The notes under the pieces: model-generated
Told to the model about the DNA's origin: nothing
Database searches by the model: none
Seen by the model: only the letters and a program-made list of their open reading frames with translations
In this document: positions 1-6,533 of the stretch, piece by piece
How the letters are laid out: each line of letters opens with the position of its first letter
Numbering within the stretch: the first letter of the stretch is position 1
Program-made: the position numbers and the translations under genes
Assembly (NCBI GenBank): GCA_036794395.1
Contig: DAIRGS010000105.1
Span: forward strand, 1 to 22,192
From: DASXMX01 sp036794395
GTDB lineage: Bacteria > Planctomycetota > Phycisphaerae > Tepidisphaerales > Tepidisphaeraceae
DNA: 22,192 bases
Direction of reading: 5' to 3'

Positions 1-7
1 AGGACAC

Positions 8-140
8 GCAGCCTTGTGGGCTGCAACACAGATTGCGCAGATGCTCGCAGATAAATTCAAGTCTTTCTTCTTATCTGCGAGCATCTGCGCAATCTGCGGT
101 TAAATCTCTTCTTCTTCTCCGTGTTCTCCGTGCCTCCGTG
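8..140. repeat. Inverted repeat plus CTCCGTG triplet before the phosphatase gene
   Basis: Three structures fill the gap before the first gene. A small hairpin pairs GCAGCC (8-13) with GGCTGC (19-24). A perfect 26-bp inverted repeat follows: 29-54 pairs with 71-96 across a 16-base loop. Then CTCCGTG occurs three times at an 8-base period (118-124, 126-132, 134-140). No gene is seen here. The layout resembles the dispersed intergenic repeats elsewhere in this window. A role as terminator of an upstream gene or as leader of the next gene cannot be excluded. Confidence 0.8.
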
Positions 141-160
141 GTGAATCGAATTGGTTTTTA

Positions 161-772
161 ATGAGCGAGTTGCCAGTACAGAATCATCGAAAGGGCCGGG
201 GGCTGAAGCTGTTGGTGGTGTTGGCGGTGCTGTTGGCGGCTGGCGTGGCGGGGGTAGGGGGGGTGCGGGTTTGGCAGAATTCTCGGGCTTATCATTTGGC
301 GGTTGTGCAGCCGGGAGTTTTGTATCGGGATGGGGCGAAATCGGAGGGACAGTTCGCGGCTGCTTTGGATGAGATGAAGCCTCGGACGGTGGTTTCGCTG
401 GTGGATGCGGCTGAACAGTCTGACGCAAGCAAGCCGCAGTTTGCCGCCGAATCAAAAGCATGCGAGGTTCGGGGGGTGAAGCTGGAGCGGATTGAGGTGA
501 AGCTGGGCGGGTGGCCGTCGAGTGAGGATATTCGGAACTTTCTGGCGGTGGTGGGGGAGGAGAAAAATCGGCCGGTGCTGGTGCACTGTGCGCAGGGCGT
601 GAGACGGACGGCGTTTTTTGTGGCCGCGTATCAGATGTCGGTGCTCGGGTATGATAAGGAAAAGGCCAAGAACGCAATTCTGACATTTGGCCATAGCGAC
701 AACACGATCAACGATATCCGGCGGTTTATTGATGGGTATGATGGGAAGATGATGACTGGAAGTGGTCAGTAG
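161..772 (+). CDS. Membrane-anchored tyrosine/dual-specificity phosphatase-like protein
   Basis: A 203-residue protein of the Cys-based phosphatase superfamily. Residues about 15-37 form one hydrophobic N-terminal helix (LKLLVVLAVLLAAGVAG) preceded by basic residues, so the catalytic part is probably tethered to the membrane. The signature HCAQGVRRT at 142-150 is the CX5R loop, with nucleophile Cys143 and phosphate-binding Arg149. The upstream PGVLYRDGAKSEGQF and RTVVSLVD segments match the usual start of planctomycete dual-specificity phosphatases. The natural substrate cannot be read from sequence; phosphoprotein or another phosphate ester are both possible. ATG at 161 was chosen because the hydrophobic anchor follows it directly; no good Shine-Dalgarno site is visible. 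The gene stands alone, followed by a repeat-filled gap. Confidence 0.8.
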   Translation: MSELPVQNHRKGRGLKLLVVLAVLLAAGVAGVGGVRVWQNSRAYHLAVVQPGVLYRDGAKSEGQFAAALDEMKPRTVVSLVDAAEQSDASKPQFAAESKACEVRGVKLERIEVKLGGWPSSEDIRNFLAVVGEEKNRPVLVHCAQGVRRTAFFVAAYQMSVLGYDKEKAKNAILTFGHSDNTINDIRRFIDGYDGKMMTGSGQ

Positions 773-776
773 TTCG

Positions 777-835
777 TGGTCAGTTGTCAGTGGAACTGGA
801 ATCTTTCTTTACAACTGACAACTGACAACTGACAA
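777..835. repeat. GTCAGTT/AACTGAC inverted repeat
   Basis: GGTCAGTTGTCAGT on the left (778-791) faces three tandem AACTGAC units (814-835), giving a stem of about 12 bp across a T-rich loop. The same word family returns in much longer form at 5851-5968. It fills the gap between two genes and ends just before the ATG at 843. Confidence 0.8.
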
Positions 836-842
836 AGAACAA

Positions 843-1121
843 ATGAACAAGTTAACCATCAATCTGCCCAGTCCGGTGCCGGCGAGCGATAACTGTTTGC
901 CGCACGCGGCAATGGCATTGGGATCGATTCGGGGCGCGGGAACGCGACCGCGGCAGGGGATGGTGTCGCGGCTGGTGATTCAGGAGCAGATGGGGAGTTG
1001 GGTTTTGTACCGGCTGGATGATTGCGGGGGGTTTGTGGGCGACACGTGGCATCCGACCCAGCGCGATGCGATTGATGAAGTGAAACGGGAATTTGGCGTG
1101 GATGTGGTCAGCGATGAGTGA
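843..1121 (+). CDS. Small hypothetical protein
   Basis: A 92-residue protein that I do not recognise. It has no signal peptide, membrane segment or cysteine pair. The middle (QEQMGSWVLYRLDDCGGFVGDTWH) reads like a small mixed alpha/beta domain, and the acidic C-terminus ends in DVVSDE. It is supported as a gene by its codon pattern and because its stop overlaps the start of the next gene (ATGAGTGA at 1114-1121), which suggests translational coupling. A 161-codon reading frame on the opposite strand covers the same DNA but has low-complexity, arginine/proline-rich content typical of a shadow. Function unknown. Confidence 0.6.
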   Translation: MNKLTINLPSPVPASDNCLPHAAMALGSIRGAGTRPRQGMVSRLVIQEQMGSWVLYRLDDCGGFVGDTWHPTQRDAIDEVKREFGVDVVSDE

Positions 1122-1365
1122 TTCTTTGCCGGGCAAAGGACTTTTTGGATGGCTCGGCCGACAGGTTGGGCATGTGAAAAAGGCGGTACAGACTGATCCG
1201 TCGGTGAAGTATCGGACTGAGAAGGTTGAAGAAGTGCAACACCCGGTTGAGCCTGGGTTGAAGTTGAGACGGACGACGATTGATGAGGTGATTGTGAAGA
1301 AGGAGCTGCCTGGGCCGGAGAGCGGGAAGGGTGGCACATCCGAAGACGTGAAAAGTGAAAAGTGA
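1114..1365 (+). CDS. Small hypothetical protein, overlapping the previous gene
   Basis: An 83-residue basic protein of unknown function. ATG at 1114 overlaps the stop of the preceding gene by 8 bases. A TTG 21 bases earlier (1093) is also in frame but less likely. The sequence has a short hydrophobic start (LFGWLGRQVGHVKKAV) and then a charged middle (KLRRTTIDEVIVKKEL). It has no membrane helix and no known motif. The last residues (TSEDVKSEK) run into an AGTGAA-type repeat beginning near 1351, so the stop codon is supplied by repeat DNA and the true C-terminus may be shorter in relatives. The two small genes probably form one transcription unit. Confidence 0.55.
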   Translation: MSDSLPGKGLFGWLGRQVGHVKKAVQTDPSVKYRTEKVEEVQHPVEPGLKLRRTTIDEVIVKKELPGPESGKGGTSEDVKSEK

Positions 1366-1500
1366 AGACTTAAAACGTAAAAACGTGATGGGATGCCTGG
1401 GTATTGAGAGGCGCACGTAATTCGCCCTCACCCCAGCCCTCTCCCGGGGGGAGAGGGGGAAGAAGGTGGTATTTACGTTTTACGTCTTTACGTTTTACGC
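1359..1500. repeat. Composite intergenic repeat with nested hairpin
   Basis: Outer arms are made of AAAACGT/ACGTTTT words (1372-1386 against 1474-1498), with AGTGAA words at the left edge and TTTCACTT beyond the right arm (about 1506-1515). Nested inside at 1424-1460 is a CCCTCACCCC-type element whose core CCCTCTCCC (1437-1445) pairs with GGGAGAGGG (1448-1456) over a 2-base loop. The element lies between the small unknown genes and nuoF. It keeps an open frame into nuoF from 1404, which could mislead start-site prediction. Confidence 0.8.
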
Positions 1501-1565
1501 CCGACGTTTCACTTGTATCATTGGCTGCGACGCGCGACTTAGAAGTAACGAGACGGAATAAATCC

Positions 1566-2921
1566 ATGGCATATAACGAGCCGGTTCTGACGAAGCGAAT
1601 TCCTCTTGAGGCCGAGAAGCGGCACGCGGTATGGTATGACGAGTATGTCGCCACGGGCGGGTATGCGGCTCTGAAGAAGGCGCTGGACATGAAGGCGGAG
1701 GACATCATCCGCATCACCATCGAGTCGGGGCTGCGCGGGCGGGGCGGGGCGGGGTTTAGCGCGGGGCAGAAGTGGTCGTTTATTCCGAAGGAAAAGAAGG
1801 GGCCGCACTATCTGGCGGTGAACGCGGATGAATCGGAGCCGGGCACGTTTAAGGATCGGTATCTGATCGACTTCGATCCTCACCAGATGCTTGAAGGCAT
1901 CGCGATCGCGTGCATGGCGACGCAGTGCGACGTGGCGTACATCTACATTCGCGGGGAATATCACCGCTCGGCCAAAGTCCTCGAGCAGGCGATCAAGGAA
2001 GCCTACGAGAAGAAAATCTTCGGGCAGCAGGGCATTTTTGGATCGAGCCATAAGCTCGAGTGCTACGTGCATCGCGGAGCCGGGGCGTATATCTGCGGCG
2101 AAGAGACCGGATTGCTCGAGAGCCTGGAGGGCAAACGCGGCTGGCCGCGAAACAAACCCCCGTTCCCAGCCATTTCCGGCGCGTTCGCCCGGCCGACGGT
2201 TATCAACAACGTCGAGACATTGTGCTGCATACCGTGGATCATCGGGCGGGATGATGGGCCTGCATGGTTTAAAACAATGGGGACCAAATCATCGCCGGGG
2301 CCGAAGCTGTATGGGATGAGCGGGCATGTCAATAAGCCGGGCGTGTATGAGCACGAGCTGGGCATCACGCTGGATTATGCGATCAACACGCTCTCGGGCG
2401 GCATGAAGGGCGGCAAGTACAAAGGCGCCATCTGCGGCGGGATTTCGATGGGCGTGCTCGGGCCCAATCAGCTCGATATCAAGCTCGATTTCGACGACGT
2501 GCGCTTCCGCGGGGGCTGCCTGGGCCTGGGCACCGCGGGCATGATCGTGATGAACGAGCACACGGATATGGTCGCGGCCCTGCGGAATTGCGTGCGGTTT
2601 TATGCGCATGAGAGCTGCGGCCAATGCACGCCGTGCCGGGAGGGATCGGGGTGGATGATCAAGATCCTCAACCGCATCATGGATGGCATGGGGCGTCGGC
2701 GCGATATCGACATGCTCATGGAACTGGAAAAGACCATGGGCATCATGCCCGGCACAACGATCTGCGGGCTGGCCGATGGGACCGCATGGGCGACGCGGAC
2801 ATTTATCAATAAATACTACGATGAGTTCGCGGCGAAGTGTCCCGAGGAGCCGGTGGTACCGGTGACGATTTCGAGGGGACGGAAGAATGTGGTGACGCCG
2901 ATGGGGTCGAATACGAGGTAG
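1566..2921 (+). CDS. nuoF: NADH-quinone oxidoreductase subunit F (NuoF)
   Basis: A 451-residue NADH-binding, FMN-containing subunit of respiratory complex I. It accepts hydride from NADH and passes electrons through FMN to the iron-sulphur chain on the cytoplasmic arm. Visible signatures, numbered from ATG 1566: GRGGAGFSAGQKW (58-70, nucleotide loop), NADESEPGT (86-94), and GAGAYICGEETGLLESLEG (171-189, FMN region). The N3 cluster ligands are Cys351, Cys354 and Cys357 in ESCGQCTPCREG, plus Cys400 in TTICG. Length fits the family. The frame is open upstream to 1404, but those residues are translated repeat DNA (SPSPQPSPGGRGG), so ATG 1566 is preferred. No nuoE or nuoG lies beside it, so it is either an isolated complex I gene or the flavin subunit of a related NADH-dependent oxidoreductase. 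Confidence 0.95.
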   Translation: MAYNEPVLTKRIPLEAEKRHAVWYDEYVATGGYAALKKALDMKAEDIIRITIESGLRGRGGAGFSAGQKWSFIPKEKKGPHYLAVNADESEPGTFKDRYLIDFDPHQMLEGIAIACMATQCDVAYIYIRGEYHRSAKVLEQAIKEAYEKKIFGQQGIFGSSHKLECYVHRGAGAYICGEETGLLESLEGKRGWPRNKPPFPAISGAFARPTVINNVETLCCIPWIIGRDDGPAWFKTMGTKSSPGPKLYGMSGHVNKPGVYEHELGITLDYAINTLSGGMKGGKYKGAICGGISMGVLGPNQLDIKLDFDDVRFRGGCLGLGTAGMIVMNEHTDMVAALRNCVRFYAHESCGQCTPCREGSGWMIKILNRIMDGMGRRRDIDMLMELEKTMGIMPGTTICGLADGTAWATRTFINKYYDEFAAKCPEEPVVPVTISRGRKNVVTPMGSNTR

Positions 2922-2945
2922 ATCAGTAATCGAATCGTTGCCTAC

Positions 2946-3857
2946 ATGTCGATACCGGATTTTCAATCAATAATGCTACCGCTGCTTCAGCAGATCGCGG
3001 ACGGCGCAGCACATACGAATCGGCAGGTGGCATCTTCCCTTGCCCAGCAGTTTAAGCTTGACGACAAGGAAATTACGCAGCTGTTGCCCAGTGGCCAGCA
3101 ACGCGTGTTTACCAATCGCGTTGCATGGGCGAAGGCGTATCTGAAGCGCGCAGGGCTACTTGAGAGCCCGAGCCGTGGGACCGTTCAAATCTCTGAATTG
3201 GGGCGTGGTGTCTTAGCGGGGCCACCGGCAGATGTTGATCTAAAATTTCTGAAAAAGTTCCCTTCATACGATCGGCATCGGACCACTGCCGCATCAGATC
3301 ATGAACCGATCGACGAGCCGGAAACGGGACAGACTCCTGAGGAATTGTTGGAGTCATCCTACGAGGTATTGCGCGAACAACTCGCGGTAGAATTATTGGA
3401 AAAGCTGAAGACCTGCTCACCCGCTTTCTTCGAGCGGCTTGTTGTGCAATTGTTGGTCGCAATGGGCTACGGGGGTTCGCTCGCGGATGCCGGTCAAGCG
3501 GTTGGCCGTAGCGGTGACGGTGGGATCGACGGAATCATTAAAGAAGACAAATTGGGTCTCGATGTCGTCTGCATACAGGCAAAGCGATGGCCCGAGAATA
3601 CGGTCGGGCGTCCAACAGTGCAGGCTTTCGCAGGCAGCATGGAAGGGGTTCGTGCCAAAAAGGGGGTCTTCATCACAACATCGGGATTCTCCCGCGAAGC
3701 AGAAGACTACGTAAGTCGGACTGAACGGAAGATTGTCCTGATCGATGGCAAACAACTGGCAGAATTCATGATCGATCACAATGTCGGCGTGACGACCGCT
3801 CGGACATTCGTTCTCAAACGACTCGACCTCGACTACTTCCTCGAAGAGGAAAATTGA
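2946..3857 (+). CDS. Mrr-type (type IV) restriction endonuclease
   Basis: A 303-residue protein with the Mrr layout: an N-terminal winged-helix-like region (about 6-95), a charged linker, and a C-terminal PD-(D/E)XK nuclease domain (about 155-285). The catalytic core is visible as SGDGGIDGII, with Asp195 as metal ligand, followed by CIQAKRW, with Gln211 and Lys213 in the QxK form usual for Mrr. FFERLVVQLLVAMGYGG is the conserved helix before it. Mrr enzymes cut DNA carrying foreign modified bases, so this is probably a defence gene. It begins 25 bases after nuoF but is not functionally linked to it. Its codon usage looks less G-biased than nuoF (impression, not computed). The toxin-antitoxin pair follows immediately, convergent, suggesting a small accessory cluster. 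Confidence 0.9.
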   Translation: MSIPDFQSIMLPLLQQIADGAAHTNRQVASSLAQQFKLDDKEITQLLPSGQQRVFTNRVAWAKAYLKRAGLLESPSRGTVQISELGRGVLAGPPADVDLKFLKKFPSYDRHRTTAASDHEPIDEPETGQTPEELLESSYEVLREQLAVELLEKLKTCSPAFFERLVVQLLVAMGYGGSLADAGQAVGRSGDGGIDGIIKEDKLGLDVVCIQAKRWPENTVGRPTVQAFAGSMEGVRAKKGVFITTSGFSREAEDYVSRTERKIVLIDGKQLAEFMIDHNVGVTTARTFVLKRLDLDYFLEEEN

Positions 3858-3877
3858 AAGAGAGTCCTTTTCGTTAA

Positions 3878-4204
3878 TCAGCAGTATTCGATCTCACCGC
3901 GCATATCTTCTTCGCTTAGACAGGCATCGATGAGCACAAGGAACTCGATAATCTGACCGATGGTGCGCAAAGTCCGACGGCAGAAGACAATTCCGTTGTG
4001 TTCAACACCCGCGTTTGCGTGTGTAAGGTAGTCGGTATCTTCGGTCACGATCACCCGGTGGGTGCGACGAGCGTACTCGATATGCTCGAGATCCGAAGCA
4101 CTCACCAGCCGAGCATCAGACGTCGTGGTCACATCAATGCCACGTCTACGAAGTCCCGTGGCGATCGCATGATCCATTTGCTCGTCAAGGTGGAACCGCA
4201 TCAT
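3878..4204 (-). CDS. DUF5615-type PIN-like toxin
   Basis: A 108-residue protein resembling the DUF5615 PIN-like family. The N-terminus MRFHLDEQMDHAIATGLRRRGIDV carries an early acidic pair (Asp8, Glu9 counting from the first Met). VIVTEDTDYL supplies the acidic residues of the second cluster (ED and D, about 54-58). These are the positions expected for the metal site of a PIN-like ribonuclease. It overlaps the upstream DUF433 gene by 20 bases, the typical antitoxin-toxin order. Two consecutive ATG codons (4204, 4201) could start translation. It converges on the Mrr gene with a 20-base gap. RNase activity is inferred from family membership only. Confidence 0.85.
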   Translation of the reverse strand: MMRFHLDEQMDHAIATGLRRRGIDVTTTSDARLVSASDLEHIEYARRTHRVIVTEDTDYLTHANAGVEHNGIVFCRRTLRTIGQIIEFLVLIDACLSEEDMRGEIEYC

Positions 4205-4526
4205 CCCCCTGCCGGGCGCGGAGTTTTTCGCGAAGCTTCGAAGGCGATCGTTGCTTCATCTCTTCGAACAGCTGATCCTGGCGTTTAATGTCGGCGAGGA
4301 TTTGATCGCGATTATCCCAGAAATAGGCCAAGGCTGCGTAGACGTCGCCCATCGTTAAATGTGGGAACCCTTTCACAATCGCCTCGGCGCTTTGGCCTTC
4401 TATTTCATGCCACTGATAGATGTCTTGCACGCAAATGCGCGTGCCGGCAACTCGTGGCTTGCCACCTCGGGTGCCGGGAGTGCAAACGACGTGGTTTTTT
4501 TCGGCGGTAGAGGCAGCCTCGCTCAT
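4185..4526 (-). CDS. DUF433-type antitoxin
   Basis: A 113-residue DUF433 protein. The core GGKPRVAGTRICVQDIYQWHEIEGQSAEAIVKGFPHLTMGDVYAALAYFWDNR is the family signature, in which a beta-strand and helix-turn-helix-like region bind DNA. A charged C-terminal helix (DQLFEEMKQRSPSKLREKLRARQ) presumably contacts the toxin. It is the first gene of the pair and overlaps the DUF5615 gene by 20 bases. ATG at 4526 lies only 6 bases from a perfect TATAAT on the minus strand, so the mRNA may be leaderless. Such pairs are known as VapBC-like type II modules; autoregulation at the nearby promoter is expected but not shown. Confidence 0.88.
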   Translation of the reverse strand: MSEAASTAEKNHVVCTPGTRGGKPRVAGTRICVQDIYQWHEIEGQSAEAIVKGFPHLTMGDVYAALAYFWDNRDQILADIKRQDQLFEEMKQRSPSKLREKLRARQGDDAVPP

Positions 4527-4532
4527 AACGGC

Positions 4533-4541
4533 ATTATACCA
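4533..4541 (-). promoter_or_regulatory. Extended -10 promoter of the antitoxin gene
   Basis: On the minus strand the sequence reads TGGTATAAT, a consensus -10 hexamer (4533-4538) with the TGN extension. Six bases separate it from the antitoxin ATG at 4526. A start site 6-7 bases downstream would fall at or next to the ATG, implying a leaderless transcript. No good -35 is visible at 17 bases spacing, which the extended -10 could compensate for. Confidence 0.5.
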
Positions 4542-4693
4542 ATATTCAGGCGGCCGGGGTGGGAGATTGGCCAGCGGTTTATTGTCGTCGGGATTGCGGT
4601 CACGGTTGGAAGGACGAGGCGCTGGCGACCTGACATTGTGCGGGGTAGGCGTTTTTATTGTTTAAACGGTTATCCGTATGGGGCTCCCAATCA

Positions 4694-4711
4694 CGCCCCG
4701 CAAGCGGGGCG
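4694..4711. repeat. CGCCCCGC/GCGGGGCG hairpin
   Basis: A perfect 8-bp stem (4694-4701 with 4704-4711) with a 2-base loop. It lacks a following T-run, so it is not a clear intrinsic terminator. It lies in the 220-base gap between the antitoxin promoter and the phospholipase gene, which otherwise holds nothing recognised. Confidence 0.6.
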
Positions 4712-4746
4712 GCTAGCCGAACGAAGGAGCTGCGCACCAGAGGGTT

Positions 4747-5850
4747 GTGAGGGTCTTTCGTGCAGCACTTGATTTTTTTCCGATGGCAGGCTCAGCCTTA
4801 ATGGGTATGGTCTGCGCCGTGAATAAACGGAACAACCTGTGGCGCGCGGCGTTGGCGTTGTTGGGAACATTTTGGGTGGCTGATCGAGCCCGGGGCCAGA
4901 TTGCGCCGACGGTGTGGGGTGAATCGGATTCAAAGCTCATTTACATTTATGAGCAGCCGGAGAAATCGGACGATTCCACCCGCCCAGGCTTGGATCCGGG
5001 AAGCAGCGGGGCGACGACGATGGGATCGATGCCCCCGCAGTTCGCGGCCACGCAACCCGAATCGGCATCCGCGGTGGCGGGGCATTTCCCGTCGATCGGC
5101 GGGTCATTTGGGCTGGAGGAATTCGCTCAGCACTTCGCCCCCTACGAGCCCATGTATTTTGTCGGCGGGTGGCGGGCGCCGCAGATCAAGTTCCAGTTCA
5201 GCATTCGCTACCGGCTCCTGACCCCCAGCGGGCCGATCGCGACGAAATATCCGTTGCTGAGCGGGTTCAATTTTGCCTACTCACAGACATCGTTCTGGGA
5301 CTGGAGCGATCCTAATTCACCGTTCTTTTACGACAGCAGCTATCGGCCGGAGTTCTTCTATTATCTAGAGAACGTCCCGAAGCTTGCATTGCCGCCCGGC
5401 TGGCAGTTGGGCGCGCAGGTTGGCGTAGGGCATGAATCCAACGGCAAGCGGAATCCGGATCACCGCTCGCTCAATATCGCCTTCGTCCGACCGATCTTCA
5501 CGATCGCCGAAAATGCGCACGGGCTGTTCTTCACGTTCGCGCCCAAGATCTACTACTACATTGGCGACATCGCCTTAAACCCGGACATCAAGCGATTTCG
5601 AGGGTACGTGGATATTCGGTTCGTCATTGGGCAGCGGGATGGATTGCAATTGGCGACGATTGGGCGCGTGGGCGATCATTTTGATCGCGGCAGCGCGCAA
5701 TTCGATCTCACTTACCCGCTCACCACGCTACTGCATGGAAACGCCGACCTGTGCATCGATGCGCAGTATTTTATCGGTTATGGCGATAGCCTGCTGAGCT
5801 ACAACAGGCGCAGCCAAGTGTTTCGAGTTGGGTTTGCGCTGGTGAGGTGA
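4747..5850 (+). CDS. pldA: Outer-membrane phospholipase A (PldA/OMPLA family)
   Basis: A 367-residue secreted beta-barrel lipase that hydrolyses acyl esters of phospholipids in the outer membrane. The active-site block GHESNGK...HRSLN gives His229, Ser231 and Asn243. The His+2=Ser and His+14=Asn spacing matches the E. coli triad (142/144/156). The barrel region runs from about 145 to the C-terminus, with alternating aromatic strands such as FFTFAPKIYYYIG, and ends in FRVGFALVR. A signal peptide (LWRAALALLGTFWVADRARG) precedes a low-complexity linker (about 65-115). The start is uncertain. GTG 4747 has the only SD-like sequence upstream (AGGAG, rather distant), while ATGs at 4783, 4801 and 4807 would give a more normal signal length. 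No partner gene adjoins it. Confidence 0.85.
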   Translation: MRVFRAALDFFPMAGSALMGMVCAVNKRNNLWRAALALLGTFWVADRARGQIAPTVWGESDSKLIYIYEQPEKSDDSTRPGLDPGSSGATTMGSMPPQFAATQPESASAVAGHFPSIGGSFGLEEFAQHFAPYEPMYFVGGWRAPQIKFQFSIRYRLLTPSGPIATKYPLLSGFNFAYSQTSFWDWSDPNSPFFYDSSYRPEFFYYLENVPKLALPPGWQLGAQVGVGHESNGKRNPDHRSLNIAFVRPIFTIAENAHGLFFTFAPKIYYYIGDIALNPDIKRFRGYVDIRFVIGQRDGLQLATIGRVGDHFDRGSAQFDLTYPLTTLLHGNADLCIDAQYFIGYGDSLLSYNRRSQVFRVGFALVR

Positions 5851-5968
5851 TTGTCAGTGGTCAGTAGTCAGTTGTCAGTTGTCAGTTGTCAGTGGTCAGT
5901 TGCAAAGAACAAAGAACAAAGAACAACGGACAACGGACAACGGACAACGGACAACTGACAACTGACAA
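5851..5968. repeat. Long GTCAGTT/AACTGAC word-repeat palindrome
   Basis: The left half consists of tandem TTGTCAG and GGTCAG units (5851-5902). The centre has three AAAGAAC-type units (about 5902-5923) and then four ACGGACA-type units (about 5925-5951). The right half has two AACTGAC units (5952-5968) complementary to the left. It is an expanded relative of the element at 777-835. It begins on the base after the phospholipase stop codon and ends just before the stop of the convergent zinc-ribbon gene. Confidence 0.85.
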
Positions 5969-5974
5969 TTTGGT

Positions 5975-6250
5975 TCACGGGAACGGGGTGATGCCCAGGT
6001 GGGGAAGCGAGTATTCGGTGACGCATCCGCAGGTGTTGCAGATCAGCACGGCACAGATGATCGTCCCGTAAATGGCCTGGATGCCGACGGTTGGATCGCC
6101 ATTCTGAAGGGGATGGTAGGTAAACCCGTCGGCCAGCGTTCCGGAGTTGCCGCCGCAGCGGGAGCATCCCGCGCGAATGCGGCTTTGCAGCGCATTTTGA
6201 ATTTCCATCTTCTTGGCATGCGGAATAACGCTGGGCGGTTGCTCGGTCAT
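5975..6250 (-). CDS. Small zinc-ribbon-like membrane-associated protein
   Basis: A 91-residue protein with two CxxC pairs: CSRC (about 29-32) and CNTC (about 72-75). Together they could bind one zinc ion in a ribbon fold. Between them lies a hydrophobic stretch (TVGIQAIYGTIICAVLIC) that could be a core strand pair or a short membrane segment. ATG at 6250 is supported by AAGGA about 5 bases upstream (AAGAAGGAACATCATG), one of the few clear ribosome sites in the window. Its stop lies next to the word-repeat palindrome. Specific function unknown. Confidence 0.7.
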   Translation of the reverse strand: MTEQPPSVIPHAKKMEIQNALQSRIRAGCSRCGGNSGTLADGFTYHPLQNGDPTVGIQAIYGTIICAVLICNTCGCVTEYSLPHLGITPFP

Positions 6251-6533
6251 GATGTTCCTTCTTTGAGCCGGTCGTTGCGATTGGACAATAACTGACTTTA
6301 AGCGCTAAAACCCGGAATGGAAACGACGGAAGTTTTAAGAGACCGTCATCTGAAAAATCGGCCGCCGCGTTAATTGGAAGGCGAAACCACATATCCGGAC
6401 GGACAGCACGTGATCTGCACTTCCATCGGCAATTGCGATCCGGGCGATTAACGGTAGACCTGAGGAAACACGACTCTACCATCATTCATGTTCACACTGT
6501 GTGGTGACCTAATGCAGGATGAGGAGCAAATTT
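6251..6533. other. Divergent intergenic region
   Basis: This 283-base gap separates the minus-strand zinc-ribbon gene from the plus-strand secreted protein, so it should hold two promoters. I see no clear -35/-10 pair, no repeat word of the families found elsewhere and no believable reading frame. The right end carries GAGGAG (6521-6526), the ribosome site for the next gene. Confidence 0.5.

Noticed and set aside
852..1337. 161-codon open frame on the minus strand
   Set aside because: It lies opposite two small plus-strand genes that overlap as a coupled pair, and its composition is a reading-frame shadow.
1404..1565. In-frame N-terminal extension of nuoF
   Set aside because: The extra 54 residues are translated from an intergenic repeat and do not resemble NuoF; ATG 1566 gives the normal N-terminus.
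2289..2966. 225-codon open frame on the minus strand
   Set aside because: Antisense to the conserved 3' half of nuoF; His/Arg-rich content typical of GC-rich shadows.
4694..4711. Intrinsic terminator
   Set aside because: The hairpin has no T-run on either side and lies upstream of a start codon rather than after a stop.
5851..5968. Possible CRISPR array
   Set aside because: Units are 7 bases long without unique spacers of constant length; the structure is a palindromic word repeat.
5889..6485. 198-codon open frame on the minus strand
   Set aside because: It runs through the word-repeat palindrome and is out of frame with the zinc-ribbon gene, which has a clear ribosome site and CxxC pairs.
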